Assembly: GCF_009363275.1 (NCBI RefSeq)
Contig: NZ_CP045324.1
Location: forward strand, 806,001 to 870,000
Direction of reading: 5' to 3'
Source: Marinobacter sp. THAF197a
GTDB lineage: Bacteria > Pseudomonadota > Gammaproteobacteria > Pseudomonadales > Oleiphilaceae
Length of the DNA: 64,000 nucleotides
Part shown: positions 1-8,772 of the stretch, in pieces
Layout: each line of letters opens with the position of its first letter
How positions within the stretch are numbered: position 1 is the first letter of the stretch
Translations under genes and position numbers: made by a program
The notes under the pieces: model-generated
Database searches by the model: none
The model's input: only the letters and a program-made list of their open reading frames with translations
What the model was told of the DNA's origin: nothing

Positions 1-197
1 AGAAGCCCACCAAGGTGGTGGACAACTCACGCACACTGGACGGCAAGACCGATTACAACCAGCTGGACCGGCCTGCTGTGCTGCGTCGTCGTGCGGTTTC
101 GCAGGGCAATGTGGCGCTGGACCAGAGCAAAGAAAGCGAAGAGCAGGGCGTGGACTATCTCGATATTCCCGCATTCCTTCGCCGGCAGGCTGATTGA
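1..197 (+). CDS. ftsZ: Cell division protein FtsZ, C-terminal end (partial)
   Basis: Only the last 64 or so codons are inside the window; the GTPase domain lies upstream of base 1. The visible part is a polar, probably disordered linker ending in a short conserved peptide (DYLDIPAFLRRQAD). This matches the FtsZ C-terminal tail that binds FtsA and ZipA at the division septum. The reading frame is open from base 3 to the TGA at 195-197. lpxC follows in the same direction, as at the end of the dcw cluster in other gammaproteobacteria, which supports the call. Confidence 0.93.
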   Translation, partial: KPTKVVDNSRTLDGKTDYNQLDRPAVLRRRAVSQGNVALDQSKESEEQGVDYLDIPAFLRRQAD

Positions 198-413
198 TAA
201 TCTGTCTCACCTGTGTTCGGGGGTATCGGTTTCAATGCAGTGAAATGGAACCTTTAGTCCGGAATAAACGTGAGCTGGTTGGCCATAGCGGATGACTATT
301 GCAATTTTTAAGTAAAGTCATGTTGGCTAAATGGTACTCAGTCTTGAATTCTGATATTCTCCGGGCAGTTTTTTGCTCAGAATATCGACTTTTTGTGACG
401 GAATGATGAACCG

Positions 414-1328
414 ATGATCAGACAACGGACACTCAAAAATACCATCCGTGCGACCGGTATCGGCCTGCACTCAGGGGAAAAGGTTTACCTGACCCTGAAG
501 CCGGCTCCGGTTGATACGGGCATCATCTTCCGCCGTACGGACCTCGACCCGATGGTTGAGATCCGGGCATGCGCGGAAAATGTAGGTGAGACCATGCTGT
601 CCACGACGCTGGTAAATGACGGTGTCCGTGTGGCGACCGTAGAGCATTTGCTCTCAGCCATGGCTGGTCTTGGCATTGACAACTGCTACGTCGAACTGAG
701 CGCGGCGGAAGTGCCTATTATGGATGGTTCAGCCGGGCCGTTCGTATTCCTGCTGCAGTCGGCCGGCATTTCCGAACAGGATGCCGCCAAACGCTTTATC
801 CGCATCAAGCGGGAAGTCACCATCGAAGAAGGTGACAAGAAAGCGACCTTCCTGCCGTTTGAAGGCTTCAAGGTCAGCTTCGGTATCGACTTTGACCATC
901 CGGTGTTCAAGGGTCGCGCCCAGACCGCAACGGTGGATTTCTCCAGCACGTCTTTTGTGAAGGAAGTCTCCCGTGCCCGTACCTTCGGGTTCATGCGCGA
1001 TATTGAAAAGTTGCGTGCGATGAATCTGGCGCTGGGTGGCAGCGTGGACAACGCCATTGTGGTCGACGACTACAAGATTCTTAACGAGGATGGCCTTCGT
1101 TATGATGATGAGTTCGTCAAGCACAAGGTTCTGGATGCGATCGGCGATCTCTACCTGCTGGGCAACAGCCTGATCGGTGAGTTCCGCGGTATCAAGTCCG
1201 GTCACGACCTGAACAATAAGCTGCTGCGCAAGCTCAGGGCAGAAGAAGACGCATGGGAAGTGGTGACCTTCGATGATGAAGCCACTGCTCCTATCTCTTA
1301 TATGAAACCTGTGCTCGCGGTGGGTTAA
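414..1328 (+). CDS. lpxC: UDP-3-O-acyl-N-acetylglucosamine deacetylase
   Basis: LpxC is a zinc hydrolase that performs the committed step of lipid A synthesis, removing acetate from UDP-3-O-acyl-GlcNAc in the cytoplasm. The 304-residue product has the usual family length. Visible motifs include VEHLLSA with Glu77 and the zinc ligand His78, the HKVLDAIGDL segment carrying the second His and Asp ligands, and a late HDLNN motif with the catalytic His. It sits 216 bp after ftsZ, its standard place at the end of the dcw cluster, with enough leader for its own promoter. LpxC is known to be controlled by proteolysis in E. coli; the sequence shows no obvious sign of that here. Confidence 0.97.
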   Translation: MIRQRTLKNTIRATGIGLHSGEKVYLTLKPAPVDTGIIFRRTDLDPMVEIRACAENVGETMLSTTLVNDGVRVATVEHLLSAMAGLGIDNCYVELSAAEVPIMDGSAGPFVFLLQSAGISEQDAAKRFIRIKREVTIEEGDKKATFLPFEGFKVSFGIDFDHPVFKGRAQTATVDFSSTSFVKEVSRARTFGFMRDIEKLRAMNLALGGSVDNAIVVDDYKILNEDGLRYDDEFVKHKVLDAIGDLYLLGNSLIGEFRGIKSGHDLNNKLLRKLRAEEDAWEVVTFDDEATAPISYMKPVLAVG

Positions 1329-1347
1329 GGCCGGAAGCCTTAATCCC
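1322..1347. terminator. Hairpin covering the convergent lpxC and dciA stop codons
   Basis: GGGTTAAGGC (1322-1331) is complementary to GCCTTAATCCC (1337-1347) apart from one bulged base. The hairpin contains the lpxC stop codon (1326-1328) on the plus strand and the dciA stop codon (1340-1342) on the minus strand. There is no clear U-tract on either side, so bidirectional termination is an inference. Confidence 0.45.
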
Positions 1348-1792
1348 GGACGTGGCTTGCGAGTTTTTCGAGAACCTCGCGTAGTGCTTTATCCTTCGTG
1401 TGCCCGGCTTCCTCTTTGAGGAGCCGGGCATTTTCTTTGCTCAGGGGTGTCATTTTGGCCTCCGGTTTGTCCCGGTACCTCAAGGGTGACACCTTGATGC
1501 GAACCTTCCAGACAAACCTGAACAGCTCCTGCTCCCGCAGCTTTTCCATGATCTCGTGTTGCCGGAACCGTAACCGGGTAGCCTTGCTGGCGTTGTCGGT
1601 GGCCAGCACCAGTTCTCCTTCGGTGCAGCTGACAAAACGCGTACCGTCTGCCAGCTCTTCCGGAACCGCGTCGAGCACCAGTTGTTCCGCCTGCTGGTGA
1701 AGCTCGGCTTTGGTCAGCAGGGCTTTCAGAGTAGAGCCGGGGCTGGAAGCCACTTTGCCAAAGATCATTTTTTGGTCATTTTTTTTGCTCAT
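1340..1792 (-). CDS. dciA: DUF721/DciA family protein, candidate replicative helicase loader
   Basis: The 150-residue protein carries a DUF721-type domain at about residues 15-90 (phrases such as GELVLATDNASKATRLR and RQHEIMEKL), followed by a charged, probably helical C-terminal tail. In bacteria lacking phage-derived DnaC or DnaI, DciA interacts with DnaB and helps load it; DnaB is also encoded in this window. The gene converges on lpxC and stands alone between lpxC and the M23 peptidase gene, the arrangement I recall from Pseudomonas. The family is divergent, so the domain call is firmer than the loader role. Confidence 0.8.
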   Translation of the reverse strand: MSKKNDQKMIFGKVASSPGSTLKALLTKAELHQQAEQLVLDAVPEELADGTRFVSCTEGELVLATDNASKATRLRFRQHEIMEKLREQELFRFVWKVRIKVSPLRYRDKPEAKMTPLSKENARLLKEEAGHTKDKALREVLEKLASHVRD

Positions 1793-2009
1793 AACCGGCT
1801 TTTTTCTCGACGGGACTGTTTACGATTGGTTACACTTCGGCACGCTTTGTGCGTAGCGCTGATAACACACTCGTTTTACATTGTGGGTAATGAGTATGTC
1901 TACCGGGCGCTGCGATTTATCAGTACGTAGTTGTTGCCAAGGATAGCAGAACCGCTCGGATATTTATTTCCGGGCCGCAGCACTACAGGGACAGGTATGC
2001 GGCTCTTCA

Positions 2010-2963
2010 ATGAAATCGAATGACGATATGAACGTAATATTCGTTGGCAAACGCCACGGCCGTTCCCGGGCAATCGCGCTCAACGCCGGTATTGTTGCAA
2101 CTCTGGTGTTTACTGTGCTGGCGCTGTTGTTGGCGGCTGGCTGGGCGGGTTATCAGGTGGCCGTGGCAAAGGCTGAAGCCAAAAAGCCCACAGAGACCGA
2201 ACTGGTATCTACCTGGCAGGACAAGCTTCAGGAGCAGCGGGTCGAGGTGACGCGGGTTCGGGAGAGCGTGCAGCAGCAGGTGGACGCTTTGACACTCCGG
2301 CTTGGTGATATCCAGGGGCGGCTTCTGCGATTGGACGCCCTTGGTCAGCGCTTCGTTGAGTCCGGGCTGGTGGCCAGCGATGAATTCAACTTTGATCAGC
2401 CGGCGGCTGTGGGTGGCCCCGAAGACGGTATGGGTGGTGAGTCCTACAGTGCCCCTGAGTTGACCGATATGATCGAGCAATTGGAGCGCACGCTGGATGA
2501 TCGTGAAAAGCAGCTGCGATTGCTTGATAAGGTGGCGTCCCGCAACAAGCTCGAAGACGAGCTGTATCTGCAGGGCCGTCCCATCACCTGGGGTTGGTTG
2601 TCGTCCCCTTATGGATACCGTACCGACCCCTTCACCGGCAAGCGCCGCTGGCATGCCGGAGTGGACCTGGCCGGCAAGGAAGGCAGTGATATCATCACTG
2701 TCGGTGCCGGCGTGGTGACCTTCGCCGGTGACCGCTTTGGCTACGGCAATCTGGTTGAGGTAGATCATGGCGACGGGCTGGTTACCCGTTATGCCCACGC
2801 CAAGACCATCAAGGTCGAAACCGGTGATGTGGTCCAGAAGGGGCAGGTTGTGGCACTGATGGGAAGCACCGGCCGGTCGACTGGCCCCCACGTGCATTTT
2901 GAAGTGATCCGCAATGGCAAGTCCGAAAATCCTGAGAAATATATCCAGCGCGCAAGCCGCTGA
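2010..2963 (+). CDS. M23-family (LytM-type) murein metallopeptidase, membrane-anchored
   Basis: The 317-residue product begins with a short basic cytoplasmic stretch and one membrane segment (about residues 24-48). Two probable coiled-coil stretches follow (about 65-115 and 148-175). The C-terminal M23 domain (about 195-305) has all expected zinc/catalytic residues: HAGVDLAG (His213, Asp217), RYAH (His261) and PHVHFE (His292, His294). Such enzymes cut peptide cross-links in periplasmic peptidoglycan. The intact motif argues for an active enzyme rather than an EnvC/NlpD-type activator. It lies just upstream of secA, as in pseudomonads. ATG codons at residues 1 and 7 are both possible starts. 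Confidence 0.9.
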   Translation: MKSNDDMNVIFVGKRHGRSRAIALNAGIVATLVFTVLALLLAAGWAGYQVAVAKAEAKKPTETELVSTWQDKLQEQRVEVTRVRESVQQQVDALTLRLGDIQGRLLRLDALGQRFVESGLVASDEFNFDQPAAVGGPEDGMGGESYSAPELTDMIEQLERTLDDREKQLRLLDKVASRNKLEDELYLQGRPITWGWLSSPYGYRTDPFTGKRRWHAGVDLAGKEGSDIITVGAGVVTFAGDRFGYGNLVEVDHGDGLVTRYAHAKTIKVETGDVVQKGQVVALMGSTGRSTGPHVHFEVIRNGKSENPEKYIQRASR

Positions 2964-2987
2964 TTCCATTCCCGTGAACCCCACCTT

Positions 2988-3015
2988 TTGTCCTGTCGCC
3001 AAATAAGGTTAGAAT
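2988..3015 (+). promoter_or_regulatory. Candidate sigma70 promoter for secA
   Basis: TTGTCC (2988-2993) and TAGAAT (3010-3015) are separated by 16 bases. The -10 element lies 37 bases before the secA ATG, in the short gap after the M23 peptidase gene. The -10 match is good and the -35 is moderate. Confidence 0.4.
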
Positions 3016-3052
3016 GCCGGCTTCCTCCGTTTAACTGAAGAAGCAGTGGTCT

Positions 3053-5785
3053 ATGTTCACAAAGCTTGCAACGAAGATGTTCGGCAGTAAAAACGCCAGA
3101 GAAATCAAGCGGATGCGCAAAACCGTTACGCGCATCAATCAACTTGAAGAGGCGCTGGGCGGGTTGTCGGATACCGAGTTGCAGGGCAAGACCGCTGAAT
3201 TCCGCCGGCGTCTTGATGAGGGTGAAGCCCTGGATGCCCTGTTGCCCGAAGCCTTTGCCACCGTTCGCGAGGCCAGCCGCCGGGTGATGGGGATGCGTCA
3301 TTACGACGTACAGCTGATTGGTGGTATGACCCTGCACGAAGGCCGCATTGCCGAGATGAAGACCGGTGAGGGTAAAACCCTGGTGGCCACCGCAGCGGTT
3401 TATCTCAATGCATTGCCCGGCAAGGGCGTTCATGTTGTAACCGTCAACGATTACCTGGCAAGCCGTGATGCCGAGTGGATGGGCAAGCTGTATCGCTTCC
3501 TTGGCCTGACCATTGGCGTGGTCGTTGCTGGGCAGCCGCCGGAAGAGAAGCGCGCCGCCTACCAGGCAGATATCACCTACGGTACCAACAACGAATTCGG
3601 CTTTGACTACCTGCGCGATAACATGGCCTTCAGTATTGATGACAAGGTTCAGCGCGGTCTCAACTTTGCCATCGTGGATGAGGTGGATTCCATCCTGATC
3701 GACGAAGCCCGTACCCCGCTGATTATTTCCGGTGCTGCCGAAGATTCCTCGAAGCTCTATCAGGCCATCAATACGCTGATTCCGGGCCTTGAAAAAGGCG
3801 AGGTCAGTGAATCCGGAGAAAGCTCCGGCGACTTTACCATCGACGAAAAGTCACGCCAGGTAGAGCTCACCGAGGCCGGTCATGAGAAGGTTGAAGAATT
3901 GCTTCTGGAGCGAGGCCTGCTGCAAGAGGGCGAAAGCCTGTACTCGGCAGCCAACCTGAGCCTGCTGCACCACGTTCATTCAGCCCTGCGGGCTCATCAC
4001 CTGTTCCAGAAGGATGTCGACTATATCGTTCAGGGCGGTCAGGTGGTGATCGTTGATGAACACACCGGCCGGACCATGCCGGGCCGCCGCTGGAGCGAAG
4101 GCCTGCACCAGGCCATCGAGGCGAAAGAAGGCCTGAAGATCCAGGCCGAGAGCCAGACCCTGGCATCGACCACCTTCCAGAACTATTTCCGTCTGTACGA
4201 CAAGTTGGCCGGCATGACCGGTACGGCCGATACCGAAGCCTTCGAATTCCGCCAGATCTACGGTCTGGACGTGGTGGTGATTCCGCCCAACAAACCCATT
4301 CAGCGGATTGACTATAACGACCTGGTGTACCTGACCCAGGAAGAAAAGTTCCACGCCATCATTGATGAGATCAAGGATGTCACTGGTGAAGGCCGGCCTA
4401 TCCTGGTGGGTACCGCATCCATCGAGGCCTCCGAGCTGCTGTCCATGCTGCTCAAGAAGGCCCGCATTGAGCACAAGATCCTCAACGCCAAGCAGCATGA
4501 CTCTGAGGCACTGATCATTGCCCAGGCGGGCCGCCCCGGCGCGGTGACGATTGCAACCAACATGGCCGGTCGTGGTACGGACATTGTGTTGGGCGGTAAC
4601 TGGGAATACGAAGTGGCCGCCCTGGATAATCCGTCCGAGGAAGAAGTCGCCCGCATGAAGGCGGAGTGGACCGAACGCCACAATCAGGTGCTGGATGCCG
4701 GTGGTCTGCATATTATTGGTACCGAGCGTCACGAATCCCGGCGGATCGACAACCAGTTACGGGGCCGTGCCGGCCGTCAGGGCGATCCGGGTTCTTCCCG
4801 TTTCTTCCTGTCGCTGGAAGATAACCTGATGCGGATCTTCGCGCCTGAGCGGGTGAAGAACCTGATGCAGGCCATGGGTATGAAAAAGGGTGAGGCCATC
4901 GAGCATCGGATGGTTACCAACGCCATCGAGAAATCCCAGCGCAAGGTGGAAGGTCGTAACTTCGACATGCGTAAAACCCTGCTGGAATACGATGACGTAG
5001 CCAACGATCAGCGCACGGTGATTTACGACCAGCGTAACGAGGTGATGGCGTCTGACGACATCTCCGAGATGGTCGACACCATTCGCAGCGATGTGGTTGA
5101 CGCGATGGTCAGCGAGTTTATTCCGCCCCAGAGCATGCCGGAACAGTGGGATGTGGCCGGGCTGGAAGCGCAGCTGCAGTCGGAAATGGCCATTGATCTG
5201 CCGATTCAACAGTGGCTGGACGAAGACAGCAAACTGTATGAGGAAAACCTGCGCCAGAAGATTCTTGACGCCATCGTCACCGAATATAAGGCGAAAGAAG
5301 AGATTGCCGGCGCAGAACCCATGCGCAAGTTCGAGAAACAGGTGTTCCTGCAGGTGCTCGACACCCTGTGGAAAGAGCATTTGTCGAACATGGACCACCT
5401 GCGCCGCGGTATCCACCTGCGCGGTTACGCTCAGAAGAACCCGAAACAGGAATACAAGCGCGAAGCCTTCAACCTGTTTGAGACCATGCTGGACACCATG
5501 AAGCGTGACGTCACCCGTGTGTTGTGCCATGTCCGGGTTCAGAGTCGCGAAGAGATGGAAGAGATTGAGCGCCGCCGCAAGGAAGAGCTGGAGCGGGAAA
5601 TGGCCCGGGCCAAGTTGCGTCACGATCAGACCAGTGCCACCCAGGGTGAGGATGATGGCCAGGGTAACCAGGCCCAGGGCACCCCGGAAACTTTCGTTCG
5701 CCAGGAGCGCAAGGTAGGGCGAAACGAGCCGTGTCCCTGCGGGTCTGGCAAGAAGTACAAGCAGTGTTGCGGTAAGGTCAGCTAA
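3053..5785 (+). CDS. secA: Preprotein translocase ATPase SecA
   Basis: SecA is the motor that drives unfolded preproteins through SecYEG using ATP. The 910-residue product is full length. The Walker A motif MKTGEGKT is at residues 102-109, and the second nucleotide-binding site motif (VDEVDSILIDEART) follows near 208. The preprotein-binding and scaffold regions come next. The C-terminus carries the CxCx8CC zinc motif (Cys894, Cys896, Cys905, Cys906), which contacts SecB and lipids. The linker before the zinc motif is acidic and Gln/Gly-rich. No secM-like regulator precedes it; the upstream neighbour is the M23 peptidase. A likely terminator follows at 5812-5853. Confidence 0.99.
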   Translation: MFTKLATKMFGSKNAREIKRMRKTVTRINQLEEALGGLSDTELQGKTAEFRRRLDEGEALDALLPEAFATVREASRRVMGMRHYDVQLIGGMTLHEGRIAEMKTGEGKTLVATAAVYLNALPGKGVHVVTVNDYLASRDAEWMGKLYRFLGLTIGVVVAGQPPEEKRAAYQADITYGTNNEFGFDYLRDNMAFSIDDKVQRGLNFAIVDEVDSILIDEARTPLIISGAAEDSSKLYQAINTLIPGLEKGEVSESGESSGDFTIDEKSRQVELTEAGHEKVEELLLERGLLQEGESLYSAANLSLLHHVHSALRAHHLFQKDVDYIVQGGQVVIVDEHTGRTMPGRRWSEGLHQAIEAKEGLKIQAESQTLASTTFQNYFRLYDKLAGMTGTADTEAFEFRQIYGLDVVVIPPNKPIQRIDYNDLVYLTQEEKFHAIIDEIKDVTGEGRPILVGTASIEASELLSMLLKKARIEHKILNAKQHDSEALIIAQAGRPGAVTIATNMAGRGTDIVLGGNWEYEVAALDNPSEEEVARMKAEWTERHNQVLDAGGLHIIGTERHESRRIDNQLRGRAGRQGDPGSSRFFLSLEDNLMRIFAPERVKNLMQAMGMKKGEAIEHRMVTNAIEKSQRKVEGRNFDMRKTLLEYDDVANDQRTVIYDQRNEVMASDDISEMVDTIRSDVVDAMVSEFIPPQSMPEQWDVAGLEAQLQSEMAIDLPIQQWLDEDSKLYEENLRQKILDAIVTEYKAKEEIAGAEPMRKFEKQVFLQVLDTLWKEHLSNMDHLRRGIHLRGYAQKNPKQEYKREAFNLFETMLDTMKRDVTRVLCHVRVQSREEMEEIERRRKEELEREMARAKLRHDQTSATQGEDDGQGNQAQGTPETFVRQERKVGRNEPCPCGSGKKYKQCCGKVS

Positions 5786-5811
5786 AACCTGAGCAGCAAC
5801 CTCGGCACCAG

Positions 5812-5853
5812 AACCCGCAATCGGCCAGTGTATGGGCGGTATGCGGGTTTTGT
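5812..5853 (+). terminator. Rho-independent terminator after secA
   Basis: AACCCGCA (5812-5819) pairs with TGCGGGTT (5842-5849), followed by further T residues. The hairpin lies 26 bases past the secA stop codon and before the argJ ribosome-binding site. Confidence 0.65.
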
Positions 5854-5887
5854 CGTTTACAGTTTCGGATAAATTCAGGAGGCAGGC

Positions 5888-7105
5888 ATGGCGGTAGGTC
5901 CCGGAACCTTACCCGAGTTTTACCCGGTGGCGGGTATCAAGGTGGGGATTGCGAGTGCGGGTATCAAAAAGCCCGGGCGTAAAGACATAGTGGTGTTCGA
6001 GTTGGTGCCGGAGGCAAGGGTAGCGGGCATATTTACCCGTAATCAGTTCTGCGCGGCTCCTGTGGTACTCAGCCGGAAACACTTGGCCCAGGGCGCACCC
6101 CGCTACCTGCTGATCAACACCGGCAATGCCAACGCCGGTACCGGAGAGCGGGGTATGGCCGACGCCCTGCGTTGTTGTGAGGCGCTGGCCGCCGAAGCGA
6201 GCGTCAGCCCTGACGCGGTGTTGCCGTTCTCAACCGGTGTGATCGGTGAGCCCCTGCCGGTCGACAAGATTATCAAGGCGCTGCCGGAAGCCCTGGCCAA
6301 TACCCGGGAAGACCGCTGGGCGGAAGCCGCCAGTGGCATCATGACCACCGACACCCGGCCCAAGGGGGCGTCTGTGCGGGTGGACCTGGGTGGCCATGCG
6401 GTGACCATTTCCGGCATCAGCAAGGGCGCGGGCATGATCCGGCCAAACATGGCCACCATGCTCGGGTTTATCGCCACCGACGCCCGCATTGCACCCGACG
6501 TGCTGCAGTCATTGGCGTCGGAACTGGGCGAGAAGTCGTTCAACCGGATTACCATTGATGGCGATACCTCCACCAACGATGCCTGCATGTTGATGGCCAG
6601 TGGCCAGTACGACGGGCCGGAAATTACCGCAGGCAGCCCGCACCTGCCGGCGTTGAGAGAAGCCCTTCGCCAGGTATACCTGGACCTGGCCCATGCCATT
6701 GTCCGGGACGGTGAGGGTGCCACCAAGTTTGTCACCATCGACGTCAGCGGTGCTGCCAGCCAGCAGGAGGCGCTGGATGTGGCCTATACCGTCGCGCACT
6801 CGCCGCTGGTGAAGACCGCGCTGTTTGCCTCGGACCCGAATTGGGGCCGGATTCTGGCGGCGGTGGGGCGCGCGGGCGTGCCGGACCTGGACCTGGGCTC
6901 TTTGGAAATCTATCTGGGGGATGTCTGCCTGGTGCGCAACGGTGGCCGTGCCGATGATTACTCCGAGGACCGGGGTCAGCGGGTAATGAGCCAGGAAGAA
7001 ATCACCATTGCCATCGACCTCAAGCGCGGTAGCGTCCAGGAAACCGTGTGGACCTGTGACTTCTCCCACGACTATGTGACCATCAATGCCGAATACCGTA
7101 CCTGA
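5888..7105 (+). CDS. argJ: Bifunctional glutamate N-acetyltransferase / amino-acid acetyltransferase ArgJ
   Basis: ArgJ transfers acetyl from N-acetylornithine to glutamate (and can use acetyl-CoA in bifunctional forms), driving the cyclic arginine pathway. The 405-residue proenzyme is normal length. The autoproteolytic site is visible as MATMLGF, with Thr190 becoming the N-terminal nucleophile of the beta chain; the upstream TGNANAGTG and GISKGAGMI segments are typical of the family. A strong AGGAGG precedes the ATG by four to six bases. The 3' end overlaps the following mutT-type gene by 20 bases, suggesting translational coupling. Confidence 0.97.
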   Translation: MAVGPGTLPEFYPVAGIKVGIASAGIKKPGRKDIVVFELVPEARVAGIFTRNQFCAAPVVLSRKHLAQGAPRYLLINTGNANAGTGERGMADALRCCEALAAEASVSPDAVLPFSTGVIGEPLPVDKIIKALPEALANTREDRWAEAASGIMTTDTRPKGASVRVDLGGHAVTISGISKGAGMIRPNMATMLGFIATDARIAPDVLQSLASELGEKSFNRITIDGDTSTNDACMLMASGQYDGPEITAGSPHLPALREALRQVYLDLAHAIVRDGEGATKFVTIDVSGAASQQEALDVAYTVAHSPLVKTALFASDPNWGRILAAVGRAGVPDLDLGSLEIYLGDVCLVRNGGRADDYSEDRGQRVMSQEEITIAIDLKRGSVQETVWTCDFSHDYVTINAEYRT

Positions 7106-8066
7106 GCCTGAGACCCTGGCGGGGAAGAAGCAGATCCACGTTGCCGTCGCCGTCATTATCCGTGACGGCCGGGTTCTGATTGCTCGCCGTCCGGATCACG
7201 TGCATCAGGGCGGACTGCTGGAGTTCCCGGGTGGCAAGGTGGAGCCGGGGGAGACCGTACAGCAGGCCCTGGTTCGGGAGATTGCCGAGGAAACCGGCCT
7301 GCAGGTACCCCTGGCCAGCCTGGAGCCGGTGATCGGTATCCGCCACGACTACGGTGACAAACAGGTGTTCCTGGATGTCTGGAAAACCTCGGGGGCCGAG
7401 GGGCAGCCAGAGGGCCGGGAAGGGCAGCCGATCAGTTGGCTGCGCCCGTGCGAGCTCGCCGATGCGGATTTCCCTGCCGCCAACCGCCCGATCATCAGGG
7501 CACTCAATTTACCGCAGCGCCTGGCTATTGTTGGCCCCATGGCATCCTGGCAGGACGGTATCAGCCGGCTGGAACGGTCGATTGGCGGGATGGCGGGGCA
7601 GCTGGTTGTGCTTCGGGCGCCTCAATTACCGGATAACGATTACCTGAAACTGGCGGCAGAGGCTTTGCCGATCTGTTCCGGTGCCGGCGTCGGACTGGTT
7701 TTGCATGGCCATCCGCGTTTGCTGGGTGCGTTTCCGAAAGCTGCCGGCCTGCACCTGCCCTGGCGTGAGGCTCAGGCGCTCTCAAGGCGTCCTGTGCCGG
7801 CCGATCGATGGCTGGGTGTGTCGTGCCATGACCAGGGCCAGCTGCACCATGCGGCGGCCCTGGGTGCGGATTACGCGACGCTGGGCCCGGTGTTGGAAAC
7901 GTCCACCCATCCGGGGCAACCCGGAATGGGCTGGGGGCAGTTCGAATCCCTGGTGGCCAATGCCAGGCTTCCAGTCTACGGGCTGGGGGGGCTGACGCCA
8001 GGTCATGAAACACTGTGTCGTGAGCGGGGCGGCCAGGGCATTGCCGGCATCGGATTCTGGTGGTGA
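7086..8066 (+). CDS. mutT: Nudix hydrolase (MutT-type) fused to a ThiE-like domain
   Basis: Two domains are visible in 326 residues. The N-terminal part (about 15-140) is a MutT-like Nudix hydrolase with the complete box: Gly50, Glu56, then REIAEETG at 64-71. MutT removes 8-oxo-dGTP from the nucleotide pool. The C-terminal part (about 145-326) resembles thiamine-phosphate synthase/TenI barrels (GVGLVLHGHP, LGADYATLGPV, VYGLGGLTP). This fusion is known from pseudomonads and relatives; whether the ThiE-like half is catalytic is unclear. The ATG overlaps argJ by 20 bases. A hairpin without a T-tract follows at 8070-8098. Confidence 0.9.
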   Translation: MPNTVPEPETLAGKKQIHVAVAVIIRDGRVLIARRPDHVHQGGLLEFPGGKVEPGETVQQALVREIAEETGLQVPLASLEPVIGIRHDYGDKQVFLDVWKTSGAEGQPEGREGQPISWLRPCELADADFPAANRPIIRALNLPQRLAIVGPMASWQDGISRLERSIGGMAGQLVVLRAPQLPDNDYLKLAAEALPICSGAGVGLVLHGHPRLLGAFPKAAGLHLPWREAQALSRRPVPADRWLGVSCHDQGQLHHAAALGADYATLGPVLETSTHPGQPGMGWGQFESLVANARLPVYGLGGLTPGHETLCRERGGQGIAGIGFWW

Positions 8067-8069
8067 GCC

Positions 8070-8098
8070 GCTGGCGGAGATTACGGATTTCCGCCGGC
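8070..8098 (+). other. Inverted repeat between mutT and moaC
   Basis: GCTGGCGGA (8070-8078) pairs with TCCGCCGGC (8090-8098) with one G-T wobble. No T-run follows, so it may slow transcription or stabilise the mutT 3' end rather than terminate. Confidence 0.35.
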
Positions 8099-8157
8099 AT
8101 CAGTCTGTGCAACAGTAGTTAATCAGTGACAGATCAAAAACGAGCGGGGAGTGCAGC

Positions 8158-8640
8158 GTGAGCAAGTTGACCCATCTGGATGATAAGGGCGAAGCCCGAA
8201 TGGTGGATGTGACGAGCAAGGCCGTCACCGAGCGGGAGGCCCGGGCGGAAGCAACCATCCGCATGGCGCCGGAAACCCTGCGAATGATCATTGATGGTGA
8301 GCATCCCAAGGGAGATGTGCTGGCTACTGCCCGTATTGCCGGCATCATGGCGGCCAAGAAGACCCATGACCTGATTCCCCTGTGCCATGCCCTGAATCTG
8401 ACATCGGTGAAAGTGGAGTTGTCCCCGGGGGCGGATGGCGCCTCGGTGCATATCCTTACCCGCTGCAAGCTGTCGGGGCAGACCGGTGTCGAGATGGAGG
8501 CGCTTACGGCCGCCAGTGTTGCCGCGTTGACCCTGTACGACATGTGCAAAGCCGTTGATAAGGCGATGGTGGTGGATGGTGTGCGGCTGCTGGAAAAGAA
8601 GGGTGGCCGCTCGGGACACTGGCGCGCGCCGGAACAATGA
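8158..8640 (+). CDS. moaC: Cyclic pyranopterin monophosphate synthase MoaC
   Basis: MoaC converts the MoaA product into cyclic pyranopterin monophosphate, the first stable intermediate of molybdenum cofactor synthesis. The 160-residue length is typical. Family signatures are clear: HDLIPLCHALNLTSVKVEL in the first half, TGVEMEALTAASVAALTLYDMC in the middle, and the active-site segment KAVDKAMVVDGVRLLEKKGG near the end. The start is GTG, preceded by GGGGAGTGCAGC. It stands alone; moaA, moaB, moaD and moaE are not in this window. ribA follows in the same direction after a 132-base gap. Confidence 0.96.
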   Translation: MSKLTHLDDKGEARMVDVTSKAVTEREARAEATIRMAPETLRMIIDGEHPKGDVLATARIAGIMAAKKTHDLIPLCHALNLTSVKVELSPGADGASVHILTRCKLSGQTGVEMEALTAASVAALTLYDMCKAVDKAMVVDGVRLLEKKGGRSGHWRAPEQ

Positions 8641-8772
8641 TCTGCTCTCTGGCCTTGGCCGTACTCTTTCCGACCACACTGTATTCGGAGAGTAAACGTG
8701 CCAACACTACGCCAGGCAAGCAGCCGCATGATAGAATGCCCGCCCAATTTGTCAGAACCACGAGGAAATACA

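Noticed and set aside
2007..3002. 331-codon open frame on the minus strand
   Set aside because: Antisense to the M23 peptidase, whose zinc motif is complete; no independent support.
8698..8772. N-terminal extension of ribA from GTG 8698
   Set aside because: The first 25 codons do not resemble RibA, and GTG 8773 has a properly spaced AGGA.
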